From NCBI GenBank assembly GCA_019637105.1, contig JAHBWF010000022.1:1-63885 (forward strand): a stretch of DNA of 63,885 bases, given 5' to 3'. Under the pieces are notes generated by a model. That model did not search any database. It saw only the letters and a list, made by a program, of their open reading frames with translations, and was not told where the DNA came from. Within the stretch, counting starts at the first letter, position 1, and each line of letters begins with the position of its first letter. This document shows positions 36,761 through 44,508 of this stretch, piece by piece. This DNA comes from Labilithrix sp. (GTDB lineage: Bacteria; Myxococcota_A; Polyangia; Polyangiales; Polyangiaceae). Both the position numbers and the translations under genes were made by a program.

Positions 36761-36820
36761 GTCGACGCCCGCGATCGACGCGCCGGCGCGTCCTGCGTCG
36801 ACGCCCGCGATCGACGCGCC
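36761..36820. repeat. 24-bp direct repeat, 36-bp period
   Basis: The 24-bp unit starting GTCGACGCCCGCGATCGACG occurs at 36761-36784 and 36797-36820 with a 12-bp spacer. It lies in the 206-bp gap before the acyl-CoA dehydrogenase gene. Confidence 0.8.
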
Positions 36821-36884
36821 CGCACCCGCCGCGCGACGGGTCGCGTCAACGTCCTCGGATCGCGCATCGTCCCGCGTTCGGCCA

Positions 36885-36914
36885 TTGACGTCGCGCGCGG
36901 TCGGCACCTAAAAC
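36885..36914 (+). promoter_or_regulatory. Candidate promoter before the acyl-CoA dehydrogenase gene
   Basis: TTGACG (36885-36890) and TAAAAC (36909-36914) are 18 bp apart. The ATG is 11 nt after the -10 box, so the leader would be very short. No ribosome site precedes the ATG. Confidence 0.4.
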
Positions 36915-36925
36915 CGTGCCATCCC

Positions 36926-38071
36926 ATGGATTTCACGCTGTCCGAGCACCACGAGCTCCTCCGAAAGACCGTCCGCGAGTTCGCGCGCGCCGAGGTCCTG
37001 CCGCACGCGCGCAAGTGGGACGAAGAGGAGCGCTTCCCGAAGGAGATCGTCCCGCGGCTGGCGGAGCTCGGCCTGCTCGGCATCCGTATCCCCGAGGAGT
37101 ACGAGGGGTCGGGGATGGACGTCACGAGCTACGCCATCTGCGTCGAGGAGATCGCGCGCGCGGACGGCTCGCTCGCGCTCACGGTCGCGTCGCACAACGG
37201 CCTCGGCACCGGGCACATCCTGGCGTTCGGATCGGAGGCGCAGAAGAAGAAGTACCTCCCGAAGGCCGCCAAGGGCGAGTGGCTCGCGGCCTGGGCGCTG
37301 ACCGAGCCGGGCAGCGGCAGCGACAGCGCCGGGCTCCGCACGACCGCGCGCCGCGAGGGTGACAAGTGGGTCCTCAACGGCACGAAGATGTTCATCACGC
37401 AGGGCAGCGTCGGCGGCTTCTGCGTCGTCCTCGCGCGCACCAACCCGGACGTCGCCAAGCAGAAGGGCATCACGGCGTTCGTCGTCGAGCACGGGACGAA
37501 GGGCTTCTCGGCGTCGAAGCACCTCGAGAAGCTCGGGTGCCGCTCGAGCGACACCGTCGAGCTCACGCTCGAGGACGTGGTCGTCGGAGACGAGCAGCGC
37601 GTCGGCGAGATCGACCACGGCTTCACCGACACGATGAAGATCCTCGATCGCGGGCGCATCTCGATCGCCGCGATGGCGCTCGGCCTCGGCTACGGCGCGC
37701 TCGAGATGGCGCTCGCGTACGCGAAGGACAGGAAGCAGTTCGACAAGCCGATCGCCGATTTCCAGGCGGTGCAGTGGATGCTCGCCGACATGAAGACCGA
37801 GCTCGACGCCGCGCAGCTCCTCACGTACCGCGCCGCGTGGCTCGCCGACCAGGGCCGCCCGTTCACGAAGGAGGCCTCGATGGCGAAGCTCTTCGCGAGC
37901 GAGGCGTCGTCGCGCGCGTGCAACAAGGCGCTGCAGATCCACGGCGGCTACGGTTACACGCGCGAGTTCCACGTCGAGCGGCACCTCCGCGACGCGAAGA
38001 TCTGCGAGATCGGCGAGGGCACGAGCGAGGTGCAGCGCATCGTCATCGCGAAGCAGCTCCTCCAGGGCTGA
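36926..38071 (+). CDS. Acyl-CoA dehydrogenase
   Basis: 381 residues, full family length. The N-terminal helical domain starts FTLSEHHELLRKTVREFA. The FAD/substrate beta-domain carries WALTEPGSGSDSAGL and FITQGSVGGFCVVLAR. The C-terminal helical domain contains RKQFDKPIADFQAVQW and GGYGYTREFHVERHLRDAKI. The catalytic base is E364 in EIGEGTSEVQR, the position used by short/branched- and medium-chain enzymes rather than by isovaleryl-CoA dehydrogenase. It oxidises an acyl-CoA to the 2-enoyl-CoA, passing electrons to electron-transfer flavoprotein. Chain length not resolvable. Stands alone; a putative promoter lies 11 nt before the ATG. Confidence 0.93.
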   Translation: MDFTLSEHHELLRKTVREFARAEVLPHARKWDEEERFPKEIVPRLAELGLLGIRIPEEYEGSGMDVTSYAICVEEIARADGSLALTVASHNGLGTGHILAFGSEAQKKKYLPKAAKGEWLAAWALTEPGSGSDSAGLRTTARREGDKWVLNGTKMFITQGSVGGFCVVLARTNPDVAKQKGITAFVVEHGTKGFSASKHLEKLGCRSSDTVELTLEDVVVGDEQRVGEIDHGFTDTMKILDRGRISIAAMALGLGYGALEMALAYAKDRKQFDKPIADFQAVQWMLADMKTELDAAQLLTYRAAWLADQGRPFTKEASMAKLFASEASSRACNKALQIHGGYGYTREFHVERHLRDAKICEIGEGTSEVQRIVIAKQLLQG

Positions 38072-38166
38072 GCCGGCGGCCGCTCCCGGCGCCGCTGGTC
38101 CGGGCGGTGTAGGATCGCGCCTACGGTGGGGGATCCAGGCCACGGCGCTCCCCGTGGTGTCGTGCC

Positions 38167-39447
38167 TCACCGGCCCGTCAGAGCACTGTTCGCGCGCGCG
38201 GTGGTCGTCCCGTCGCCGAGCTGACCGGACTCATTCGCGCCCCAGCAGCGTACCGTCTGGTCCGCCGCCAGCGCGCACGCGTGGTTGCGGGCAACCGCCA
38301 GGTCTGTGGTCGTGATGGGCGCGTCGATCGCGGCGCGCGTGGCCGGGGGCTCTTTCATGTCGTAAGGAGACAGCCGGGGATGCAGCCGGATGCATCGCAC
38401 GACGCCCGCCGTGTCGACCGCGCAGTGGTTGTCCCACGCCTTCTCGAACCGCACGACCGAGCCGAAGTCCGCGATGGGGTGTGCTCGATGCCGCGGCGCG
38501 AACGGATCGCTCGAGTCTCCGGGGGTGAGCAACGCGAGCTCGGTGAGCGAGTCGTCCCGCGAGAGGTTCGGCACTCCGAGCCCAGCGCTCCAGCAGACGA
38601 GACCGTCGACCTCGGTGAGCGCGCAACCGGTCGCGCTGATCCGCGTCACTCCCGTCACGCCGGGCACGTCTTTCGGTGACACGCAGATGCTCTTTCCGTC
38701 CGCCGACCTACCGGTGCATCGCCACCACGGTCCGATGTCGTCGAACTCGTTCGAGCCCCAGCACTGTGCTCGGCCGTCGGCCAGTCGAGCGCACGACACG
38801 TTCCATTTCGCTGCGATTTGCGTCACCCCAGTCAGCGAGGGAATGGAGGTTGGAGACGACCGATGAACCGTGGTCCCATCGCCGAGCTGACCGTAGAGGT
38901 TGCCTCCCCAACACTTCACCGTGCTGTCGGCGAGGCGCGCGCAGGTGTGACTATGGCCAGCGACGATCTGCCGGACGTTCGTCAGCCCCGGAACGCGGCT
39001 GGGCGTCGATGTCCTCGTCGGCGAGAAGCCGTCCCCGTACCAGCAGGACACCGAACCATCCGCGTGCAAGGCGCATCCATGACTCTCACCGAGCGCGACC
39101 TGCCTGACGTCGATCAGCCCGGGGACCTCCGTGGGCGAGAGGCAGCACGAGGCGCCCGGATCGCCGTCGAAGCGGCCCTCGCAGCGGTCCGAGCAGTCGA
39201 CCGCGAGCTTCCGCCGATCGTTTCGCCCCCAGCACGCGACGCGTCCCTCTCCGGAGACGAAGCAGGTGCGGTCATCCGCGATGGCCAGCGATGGGCCGAG
39301 TGACATCGGAACGTCGACTGCCATCGACGCACCGTCGTCGGCGAGCAGGCCTCCGCAGCCCATCACGGCGAGCGAGGCGACGAGGGCGAAGGAAGCCGAG
39401 CCGAGATCGACGAGAGCGAGAGGAGGAGGGCGCACGAGAGGCCGCAT
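38167..39447 (-). CDS. RCC1-repeat lipoprotein
   Basis: 426 residues. Start MRPLVRPPPL chosen because it directly precedes the hydrophobic segment and lipobox LAVMGC; the frame stays open upstream but has no signal there. At least five RCC1-type blades follow, each with a C-x-L/R-x-A-D-G-x-x-x-C-W motif: FVSGEGRVACWGRND, CALHADGSVSCW, CARLADSTVKCWGGNLYGQL, CARLADGRAQCWG, CALAADQTVRCWGANESGQL. They should form a beta-propeller exposed at the surface. Cys pairs in each blade suggest disulfides. Such proteins are frequent in Myxococcota; their ligands are unknown. Confidence 0.85.
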   Translation of the reverse strand: MRPLVRPPPLALVDLGSASFALVASLAVMGCGGLLADDGASMAVDVPMSLGPSLAIADDRTCFVSGEGRVACWGRNDRRKLAVDCSDRCEGRFDGDPGASCCLSPTEVPGLIDVRQVALGESHGCALHADGSVSCWYGDGFSPTRTSTPSRVPGLTNVRQIVAGHSHTCARLADSTVKCWGGNLYGQLGDGTTVHRSSPTSIPSLTGVTQIAAKWNVSCARLADGRAQCWGSNEFDDIGPWWRCTGRSADGKSICVSPKDVPGVTGVTRISATGCALTEVDGLVCWSAGLGVPNLSRDDSLTELALLTPGDSSDPFAPRHRAHPIADFGSVVRFEKAWDNHCAVDTAGVVRCIRLHPRLSPYDMKEPPATRAAIDAPITTTDLAVARNHACALAADQTVRCWGANESGQLGDGTTTARANSALTGR

Positions 39448-40104
39448 GGCAAGCCACGTGCCCGAGGCTGCTTCGTCCGACGGAACGCGAGACGGGCGAA
39501 AATCCCGCGGCGCGGACGTGAACCAATCCGCGTCCACCGTAGACGCGGATTGACGGCATCCCCCCCATGCCCGTTCACGGTTCGCGGACCGGGGCGACGA
39601 GGACACGGGGCCGAGGCGCGCGGCGCTCTCGCCCCGGGCTCGTCGAGGTCGTCGACAGGGCTCTCTCCGGAGCGCGACTCGCGCTCCGGCGCTCGGCCTC
39701 GAGCTCCTCCCGCACGCGACTCCGTCCACCGTGCTCCGCTGAGCCGGTCGTTTCGGCGCCGAGGAGAGTCTGCGATCGTCGCTTGGCCTGCGCGAGCGGA
39801 GGTGACGGGACCACGTCGCCGGCGCGCGCCGACGCCCCCGCTACGGCGGTCGCCCATGGATAGCCGTTGCAACGCACCCGTGCCGCCCGGTCGGAATGTC
39901 CTCGCGCTCGCCCAGGAAGGTGGAATCTACCGCGTCGAAATCGAAGCCGCGAGGCAGCGGCGCCGTCGACACGGCGAGCCCGCCGCTCCGCGGACCGAGG
40001 TGCTTCGAGACCGAGAAGCGCTGGCTCTCCCTCCGCGATCGCGACTCTCGTGCGGCGGGGTACGCTGCCCGTCTGACCGCGCGACGCGTCCTGCGCGCGC
40101 CGGG
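39448..40104. other. 657-bp gap with two strong hairpins
   Basis: No convincing gene. It holds an 11-bp stem with 7-nt loop at 39524-39534/39542-39552 and a 10-bp stem with 3-nt loop at 39667-39676/39680-39689. The gap lies downstream of the VgrG operon and upstream of the RCC1 lipoprotein gene on the same strand. The hairpins may end the VgrG transcript or control the next gene. Open frames here have no start signal or protein-like features. Confidence 0.5.
39667..39689 (-). terminator. Hairpin downstream of the VgrG operon
   Basis: CCGGAGCGCG at 39667-39676 pairs perfectly with 39680-39689, loop ACT. About 415 bp after the last VgrG stop on the minus strand. Terminator role inferred. Confidence 0.4.
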
Positions 40105-42333
40105 TCACTTGCTCCCGACGAGCGCGCCCATGACCGCCGCGGGGCCGTCCGAGGCGATCTTGACCTTGCTCGCGTCGATCACGACGCCGCCCTGACCGAC
40201 GAGGACCTTCGAGCCCCCGACTTTGAAGGCGATCCCGGTCGCGCCCGTCACGGTGAGCGCGGCGCCCACGGTGATCTCGAGCGCGCCGCCGCTCGACATC
40301 TGGATGTCGGCCGCCGACGTGACCGTCCAGGCCGCTCCGACGGTCGACGCGCGCTTGCCGTCGACGAGGACGCTGAGATCCTTGCCCGAGACGTCGATCC
40401 GAGCGCCGCCGACGGTGACGGAGCGCTTGCCGTCGACCGTCGCGCTCTTGCCCTTCTTCGCGGTCTCGGTCATGGGCCCGCCGACGGTGACGCTCATGTC
40501 GTCACCGACGACGACGCTCGTCGCGTCGTCGGTGCTCTCCTCGTCGAGCGTCCCGGCGACGGTCGACGACGCGTCTCCGCCGGCGCCGAGCGTCGCGCTC
40601 GCCTCGGTGGAGACCGCGTGCGACCCGGCGATCGTCGTCTTGCGATCGCCGGCGATCGTGACCCTCTCGTCCTTCTTCACGGTTTTGTGGCGCTCGCCGT
40701 CCACCGCGAGCTCCTGGTTGCCGGCGACCGTGACCTCCCAGAGACCCTTCACCTCGAGGCTCCGGTTGCCCTTCACCGTCACCTCTTCGTCCTTCTTGAT
40801 CGTCACCATCCGGCTGGTCGTCACGCGGGTGCGGCGCTCGCGCGCCACGTCGACCACGAGGTCGCGCTGCGCGTGGACGTGGACGTGCTCGGAGCCGGCG
40901 GCGTCCTCGAGCCGGATCTCGTTGTGGCCGGCGCCGTCGGGCGAGCTGAACGACATCAAGCTGGAGACGGTCTTCTTCGAAGGGAGCGGGTAGGGGGGCA
41001 GGTACGTGGCGTTGTAGAGGCGCCCGACGACGACGGGGCGATCGGGATCGCCGTGCTCGAACTCGACGAGCACCTCCCAGCCGATCCGCGGCACCGCGAC
41101 CGCGCCGGACATCGCGAGCTCGGCGACGCGCACCCAGGGCGAGCTCTTCTCGTCGAACTGCGCGCGCCGGTCCCAGTGGAACTTGAGGCGGACGCGCCCG
41201 TGCTCGTCGGTGTGGATCTCCTGGCCGCTCGGTCCCGTGACGAACGCCGTCTGGGGGCCGGCGATGCGCGGCTTCGGCGTCGTCGCGCGCGGCCTCCACG
41301 GCGCGTCCTTCGGCGTCGCGCGGAACGACGTCCGCCACGGCTGCGTCACGTCGCCGCCGCGAGCCCAGTCGTGCGTCACCTGGACGAGCAGCCACGGCCG
41401 CGAGAGGTCGGCGCGCGGCGCGTCCTCGAGCTCGAAGGTCTTGCCGGCGGCGAACCCCGGCGCCGTCGCCGCGCCCGAGACGCTGCTCGCGGCCGCGACC
41501 AGCGCCTCCACGCGCACGCCGGCGCGCGCCTTGCCGGCGGCCGGCGTGACGTGACCGCCGGGGTGATCGTAGAGCTCGCGCGGGCGCGCCGTCGTCTTCT
41601 CGGCGCTGGCGCTCTCGAGATCGAGCTCGGGCTTCTTCCAGTCGAGGTCGCGCAGCGTGACCTTCGACGGGCGGAGCGCCTCGACCTCGGTGAGCGACGT
41701 CACGGCGGCCTTGGCGAAGAGCCCGTCGTCGACGACGAACGGCACCTCGGCCGGGCTCGCGGCGCGGTGGGCGTCGACCGAATCCCCGAGCACCACGTCG
41801 AGCCCGCCGTCGCCGTCCTCGAGGAAGAAGTAAGCGCCGTCGGCCTCGAGGAGCCGCGAGACGAACGCCAGCATCGTCTCGCCGTACTGCGTGCACGACT
41901 CGAGCTTGGGGTACGTCCCCGAGAGGCGCTCGACGATCCGCGACGCCGGGATCCCGGCGTCCTTCAGGACCTGCTCGACGATCTCCGGCATCGTCATGTC
42001 CTGGAAGATGCGGCAGTCGGTCGAGAGCGCGAGGAGATCGAGCGGCGAGCCGAGCGTGAGCGTGACGTAGGTGGTCGACGCCGACCACGACTCCTTCGCC
42101 CGGAGGACGACGCCCTCGAAGCGCCGCGCGGCCGCGCCGCCGACGGCGACGTCGAGCTGGGCGCCCTTCCGGAGGAGCGTCGAGCCGCGGACGCCGAGCT
42201 CGGCGGCGTCGATCTCGATCACGATCTGCCGCGAGCGATGGAGGGCCTCGTCGACGTGGACGCGCGCGGGCGCGATCACGCCGTCGACGCCGTCGATCTG
42301 GAGGGTCACCTCGACGACGTGGGCGCCGCTCAT
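40105..42333 (-). CDS. vgrG: T6SS spike protein VgrG (third gene of tandem)
   Basis: 742 residues. The N-terminal gp27-like part (about 1-330) includes ESCTQYGETMLAFVSRLLE. The gp5-like OB-fold at about 375-470 is the best conserved of the three: GPSGQEIHTDEHGRVRLKFHWD, then SPWVRVAELAMSGAVAVPRIGWEVLVEFEHGDPDRPVVVGRLYN (in part: RIGWEVLVEFEHGDPDRP). The C-terminal 260 residues are repeats of T-V-x-G-x-x type forming a triangular beta-prism needle, ending SDGPAAVMGALVGSK with no extra effector domain. It trimerises on the Hcp tube tip and takes a PAAR cap. ATGA overlap with the gene before it. Confidence 0.93.
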   Translation of the reverse strand: MSGAHVVEVTLQIDGVDGVIAPARVHVDEALHRSRQIVIEIDAAELGVRGSTLLRKGAQLDVAVGGAAARRFEGVVLRAKESWSASTTYVTLTLGSPLDLLALSTDCRIFQDMTMPEIVEQVLKDAGIPASRIVERLSGTYPKLESCTQYGETMLAFVSRLLEADGAYFFLEDGDGGLDVVLGDSVDAHRAASPAEVPFVVDDGLFAKAAVTSLTEVEALRPSKVTLRDLDWKKPELDLESASAEKTTARPRELYDHPGGHVTPAAGKARAGVRVEALVAAASSVSGAATAPGFAAGKTFELEDAPRADLSRPWLLVQVTHDWARGGDVTQPWRTSFRATPKDAPWRPRATTPKPRIAGPQTAFVTGPSGQEIHTDEHGRVRLKFHWDRRAQFDEKSSPWVRVAELAMSGAVAVPRIGWEVLVEFEHGDPDRPVVVGRLYNATYLPPYPLPSKKTVSSLMSFSSPDGAGHNEIRLEDAAGSEHVHVHAQRDLVVDVARERRTRVTTSRMVTIKKDEEVTVKGNRSLEVKGLWEVTVAGNQELAVDGERHKTVKKDERVTIAGDRKTTIAGSHAVSTEASATLGAGGDASSTVAGTLDEESTDDATSVVVGDDMSVTVGGPMTETAKKGKSATVDGKRSVTVGGARIDVSGKDLSVLVDGKRASTVGAAWTVTSAADIQMSSGGALEITVGAALTVTGATGIAFKVGGSKVLVGQGGVVIDASKVKIASDGPAAVMGALVGSK

Positions 42334-44501
42334 GGGTTGTGCTTCACCTGGGCGCCGTTGCTCGAGACGAGCGGGCCCGCGATCGCGAGGGTCGGAGCTT
42401 TGACCGACACCTCGCTGCTCTTGATGGTGATCGTCGCGCCGCCGCAGGCGATCGTGATCTCGGACTCGGCGACGATCTCGATCGAGGGCGCCGTCGCGGT
42501 CAGCGCCGCACCGACCGTGAGCTTCATCTTGCCCTTCGCCGACTCGCCGACGCTCCCCTTCGCGGTGACGGAGTGCGCGGCGGCGATCGTGTCCTTGAGG
42601 TCGCCCTTCACGAGCGTCTGCACGCCCTCCTTGCCGTTCTGCGTCCGCGCTCCGCCGACCGTCTCGTCGGAGTCGCCCTTCGTCGTCGTCACGAGCCCGC
42701 CGTCGGCCTGCGTCGTCCAGCCCCCGCCGACCGTCACGGTGTGCTTCTTGAGGACCTCGCGGGTGAACGTCTTCTTCGACTTCGTCGACATGGCGCCGCC
42801 GACCGTGAGCGTTCGCTTCTTGCCGACGTCGGTCGTGCGGTCGGCCTTCGTCTTCTCGGTGCGCGTGCCGCCGACCGTGTCCTCCTCCTTGCCCTTCACG
42901 GTGATCGAACGGCTGCCTTCGATCGTCGTCGTCTCGGCGCCCTTCACCGAGGTCGTCTGGTCCTTCGTCACGGTGAGCTTGTCGTCGGCGTCGATCGTGA
43001 CGGTGCGGTCCTCGGCGACCTCGAGGACGTGACGGTTGCCGATCGTGCGGGCCTCGTTGTCGCCGATCTCGACGGCCATGTCGCGCGCGGCCCGGATCGA
43101 GATCTGCTCGGCGTCGCGCTTGTCCTCGAAGACGATCTCCGAGAGCGTCCCGTCGCTCGCGCTCGTGAGCGTCTGCCACGAGGTCCGCGTCATGTTGTCC
43201 GGCAGCTTGTACGGCGGCGGGTGCGTCCCGTCGACGAGCCGCGCCATGACCCAGGGGCGATCGACGTCGTCGTCCTGGTGCCCCACGAGCGCTCCCCAGC
43301 CGATCCGGGGGATCGCCATCGAGCGCGCGAGCGCCGGCTGACCGACGCGCGCGCGGATCGAGCACGTGTCGTCCTTCTTGCCGTCGCGGTCCCAGACCGG
43401 CTGGGCGAAGACCCGCGCGTGCTCGTCGACGTCGATCTCCTGCCCGTCCGCGCCGCGCACGTACGCCGTCTCGGGGCCGAGGGGCGCCCGCGCGGCCGGC
43501 CGCAGCGGGAGCTGGAAGGGCGTCGCCTTGGGCACCGCGGTGAAGCCGAGCCTGAAGGCGCCGTCCGGCCCGATCGTCCAGTCGATCGCGACGCAGAAGA
43601 GCGCGCGGAGGGCGGCGGGGACGGAGCCGTCGTCGATCTCGAAGACCTTGCCGCATCGGATCTCGGCGCTCTCCGAGGCGCCGCTGACGACGACGCGCCG
43701 CGCGCGGAGCGCGTCGAGCGAGGTCCGTGCGCGCGCCTTCGCGGCGCCGGCGGTCATGGCGCGCGCCGGCCACGCGTAGACCTCGAGCTCGCCGCCGCCC
43801 TCTTTCTCGGTCGCCGAGACGTCGAGCTTCGGCTTGAGCGGATCGCGGTCGCGCGTGGAGAAGGCGTTCACGACGGCGACCGTGCGCGCGGCGATCCTCG
43901 AGACCCACCGCGCCGTGGTGGCCGTCCCGTGATCGGTCCGGTGGATGAACGGGCCGCTCACCGCGGGCGCGTTGGTCGAGTCGTCCGCGAAGACGAGCGT
44001 CGTGCCGCCGTCGTGGTCGTAGAAGAAGTAGAGCCCGTCCTCGCGCGTGATCCGCTCGACGAACGACCAGTCGTCCTCCCGGTACTGCGCCGTGTAGGGA
44101 CGCGCCTCCGGGCTCCCGCCGATCGACCAGCGCGCCTCCGCGACGCCGGCGCCCGAGAGGACCGCCTTGGCGACGTCGACCGAGCTCTCGTCGAGGTAGA
44201 CGCGCGAGCTCTGGCCCTGCCCGAGCAGCTCGGCCTCGGGCCCGAGCTCGAGGTCGAGGAGCTCCGAGCCGCCGCGGTAGGTCGACGCCGCGCCGACGAC
44301 GACGCCGGCGATCTCGAGCACGTCGCCGGCCCGCGTCTCGAGCTTGAGCGTGAAGTCCTTCCCGACGAGGTCGACGGCCTTGACGTCCTCGGTCGCGCGC
44401 GCGCGCACGCGGACGCGGAAGTGCTCGCCCACGGCCTCGTGCCCGCTGGCCTCCGTGGCGGGGAGCGCGCGACCGTCGACGGTGAGGGTGGTGGGGGGCA
44501 T
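42330..44501 (-). CDS. vgrG: T6SS spike protein VgrG (second gene of tandem)
   Basis: 723 residues, complete VgrG layout: gp27-like part with AQYREDDWSFVERITREDGLYFFYD, OB-fold at about 355-445 (GADGQEIDVDEHARVFAQPVWD, shown in part as GADGQEIDVDEHARVFA; VPRIGWG form here IPRIGWGALVG), then a long beta-prism with T-V-x-x-G repeats and a C-terminal GPLVSSNGAQVKHNP. It is clearly different from both neighbours over the whole length, so it is not a recent copy. It starts 7 nt after the stop of the first VgrG gene and overlaps the third by ATGA, consistent with equal production of the three. Confidence 0.93.
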   Translation of the reverse strand: MPPTTLTVDGRALPATEASGHEAVGEHFRVRVRARATEDVKAVDLVGKDFTLKLETRAGDVLEIAGVVVGAASTYRGGSELLDLELGPEAELLGQGQSSRVYLDESSVDVAKAVLSGAGVAEARWSIGGSPEARPYTAQYREDDWSFVERITREDGLYFFYDHDGGTTLVFADDSTNAPAVSGPFIHRTDHGTATTARWVSRIAARTVAVVNAFSTRDRDPLKPKLDVSATEKEGGGELEVYAWPARAMTAGAAKARARTSLDALRARRVVVSGASESAEIRCGKVFEIDDGSVPAALRALFCVAIDWTIGPDGAFRLGFTAVPKATPFQLPLRPAARAPLGPETAYVRGADGQEIDVDEHARVFAQPVWDRDGKKDDTCSIRARVGQPALARSMAIPRIGWGALVGHQDDDVDRPWVMARLVDGTHPPPYKLPDNMTRTSWQTLTSASDGTLSEIVFEDKRDAEQISIRAARDMAVEIGDNEARTIGNRHVLEVAEDRTVTIDADDKLTVTKDQTTSVKGAETTTIEGSRSITVKGKEEDTVGGTRTEKTKADRTTDVGKKRTLTVGGAMSTKSKKTFTREVLKKHTVTVGGGWTTQADGGLVTTTKGDSDETVGGARTQNGKEGVQTLVKGDLKDTIAAAHSVTAKGSVGESAKGKMKLTVGAALTATAPSIEIVAESEITIACGGATITIKSSEVSVKAPTLAIAGPLVSSNGAQVKHNP

Positions 44502-44508
44502 GGGCGCG

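Noticed and set aside
39575-40108. A 177-codon minus-strand frame in the gap after the VgrG operon
   Set aside because: No ribosome site, no domain, Arg/Ser-rich; interrupted by the strong hairpin at 39667-39689. Kept only as a gap.
39550-43032. An 1160-codon plus-strand open frame opposite the VgrG genes
   Set aside because: Arises from the repetitive GC-rich VgrG needle region; composition not protein-like.
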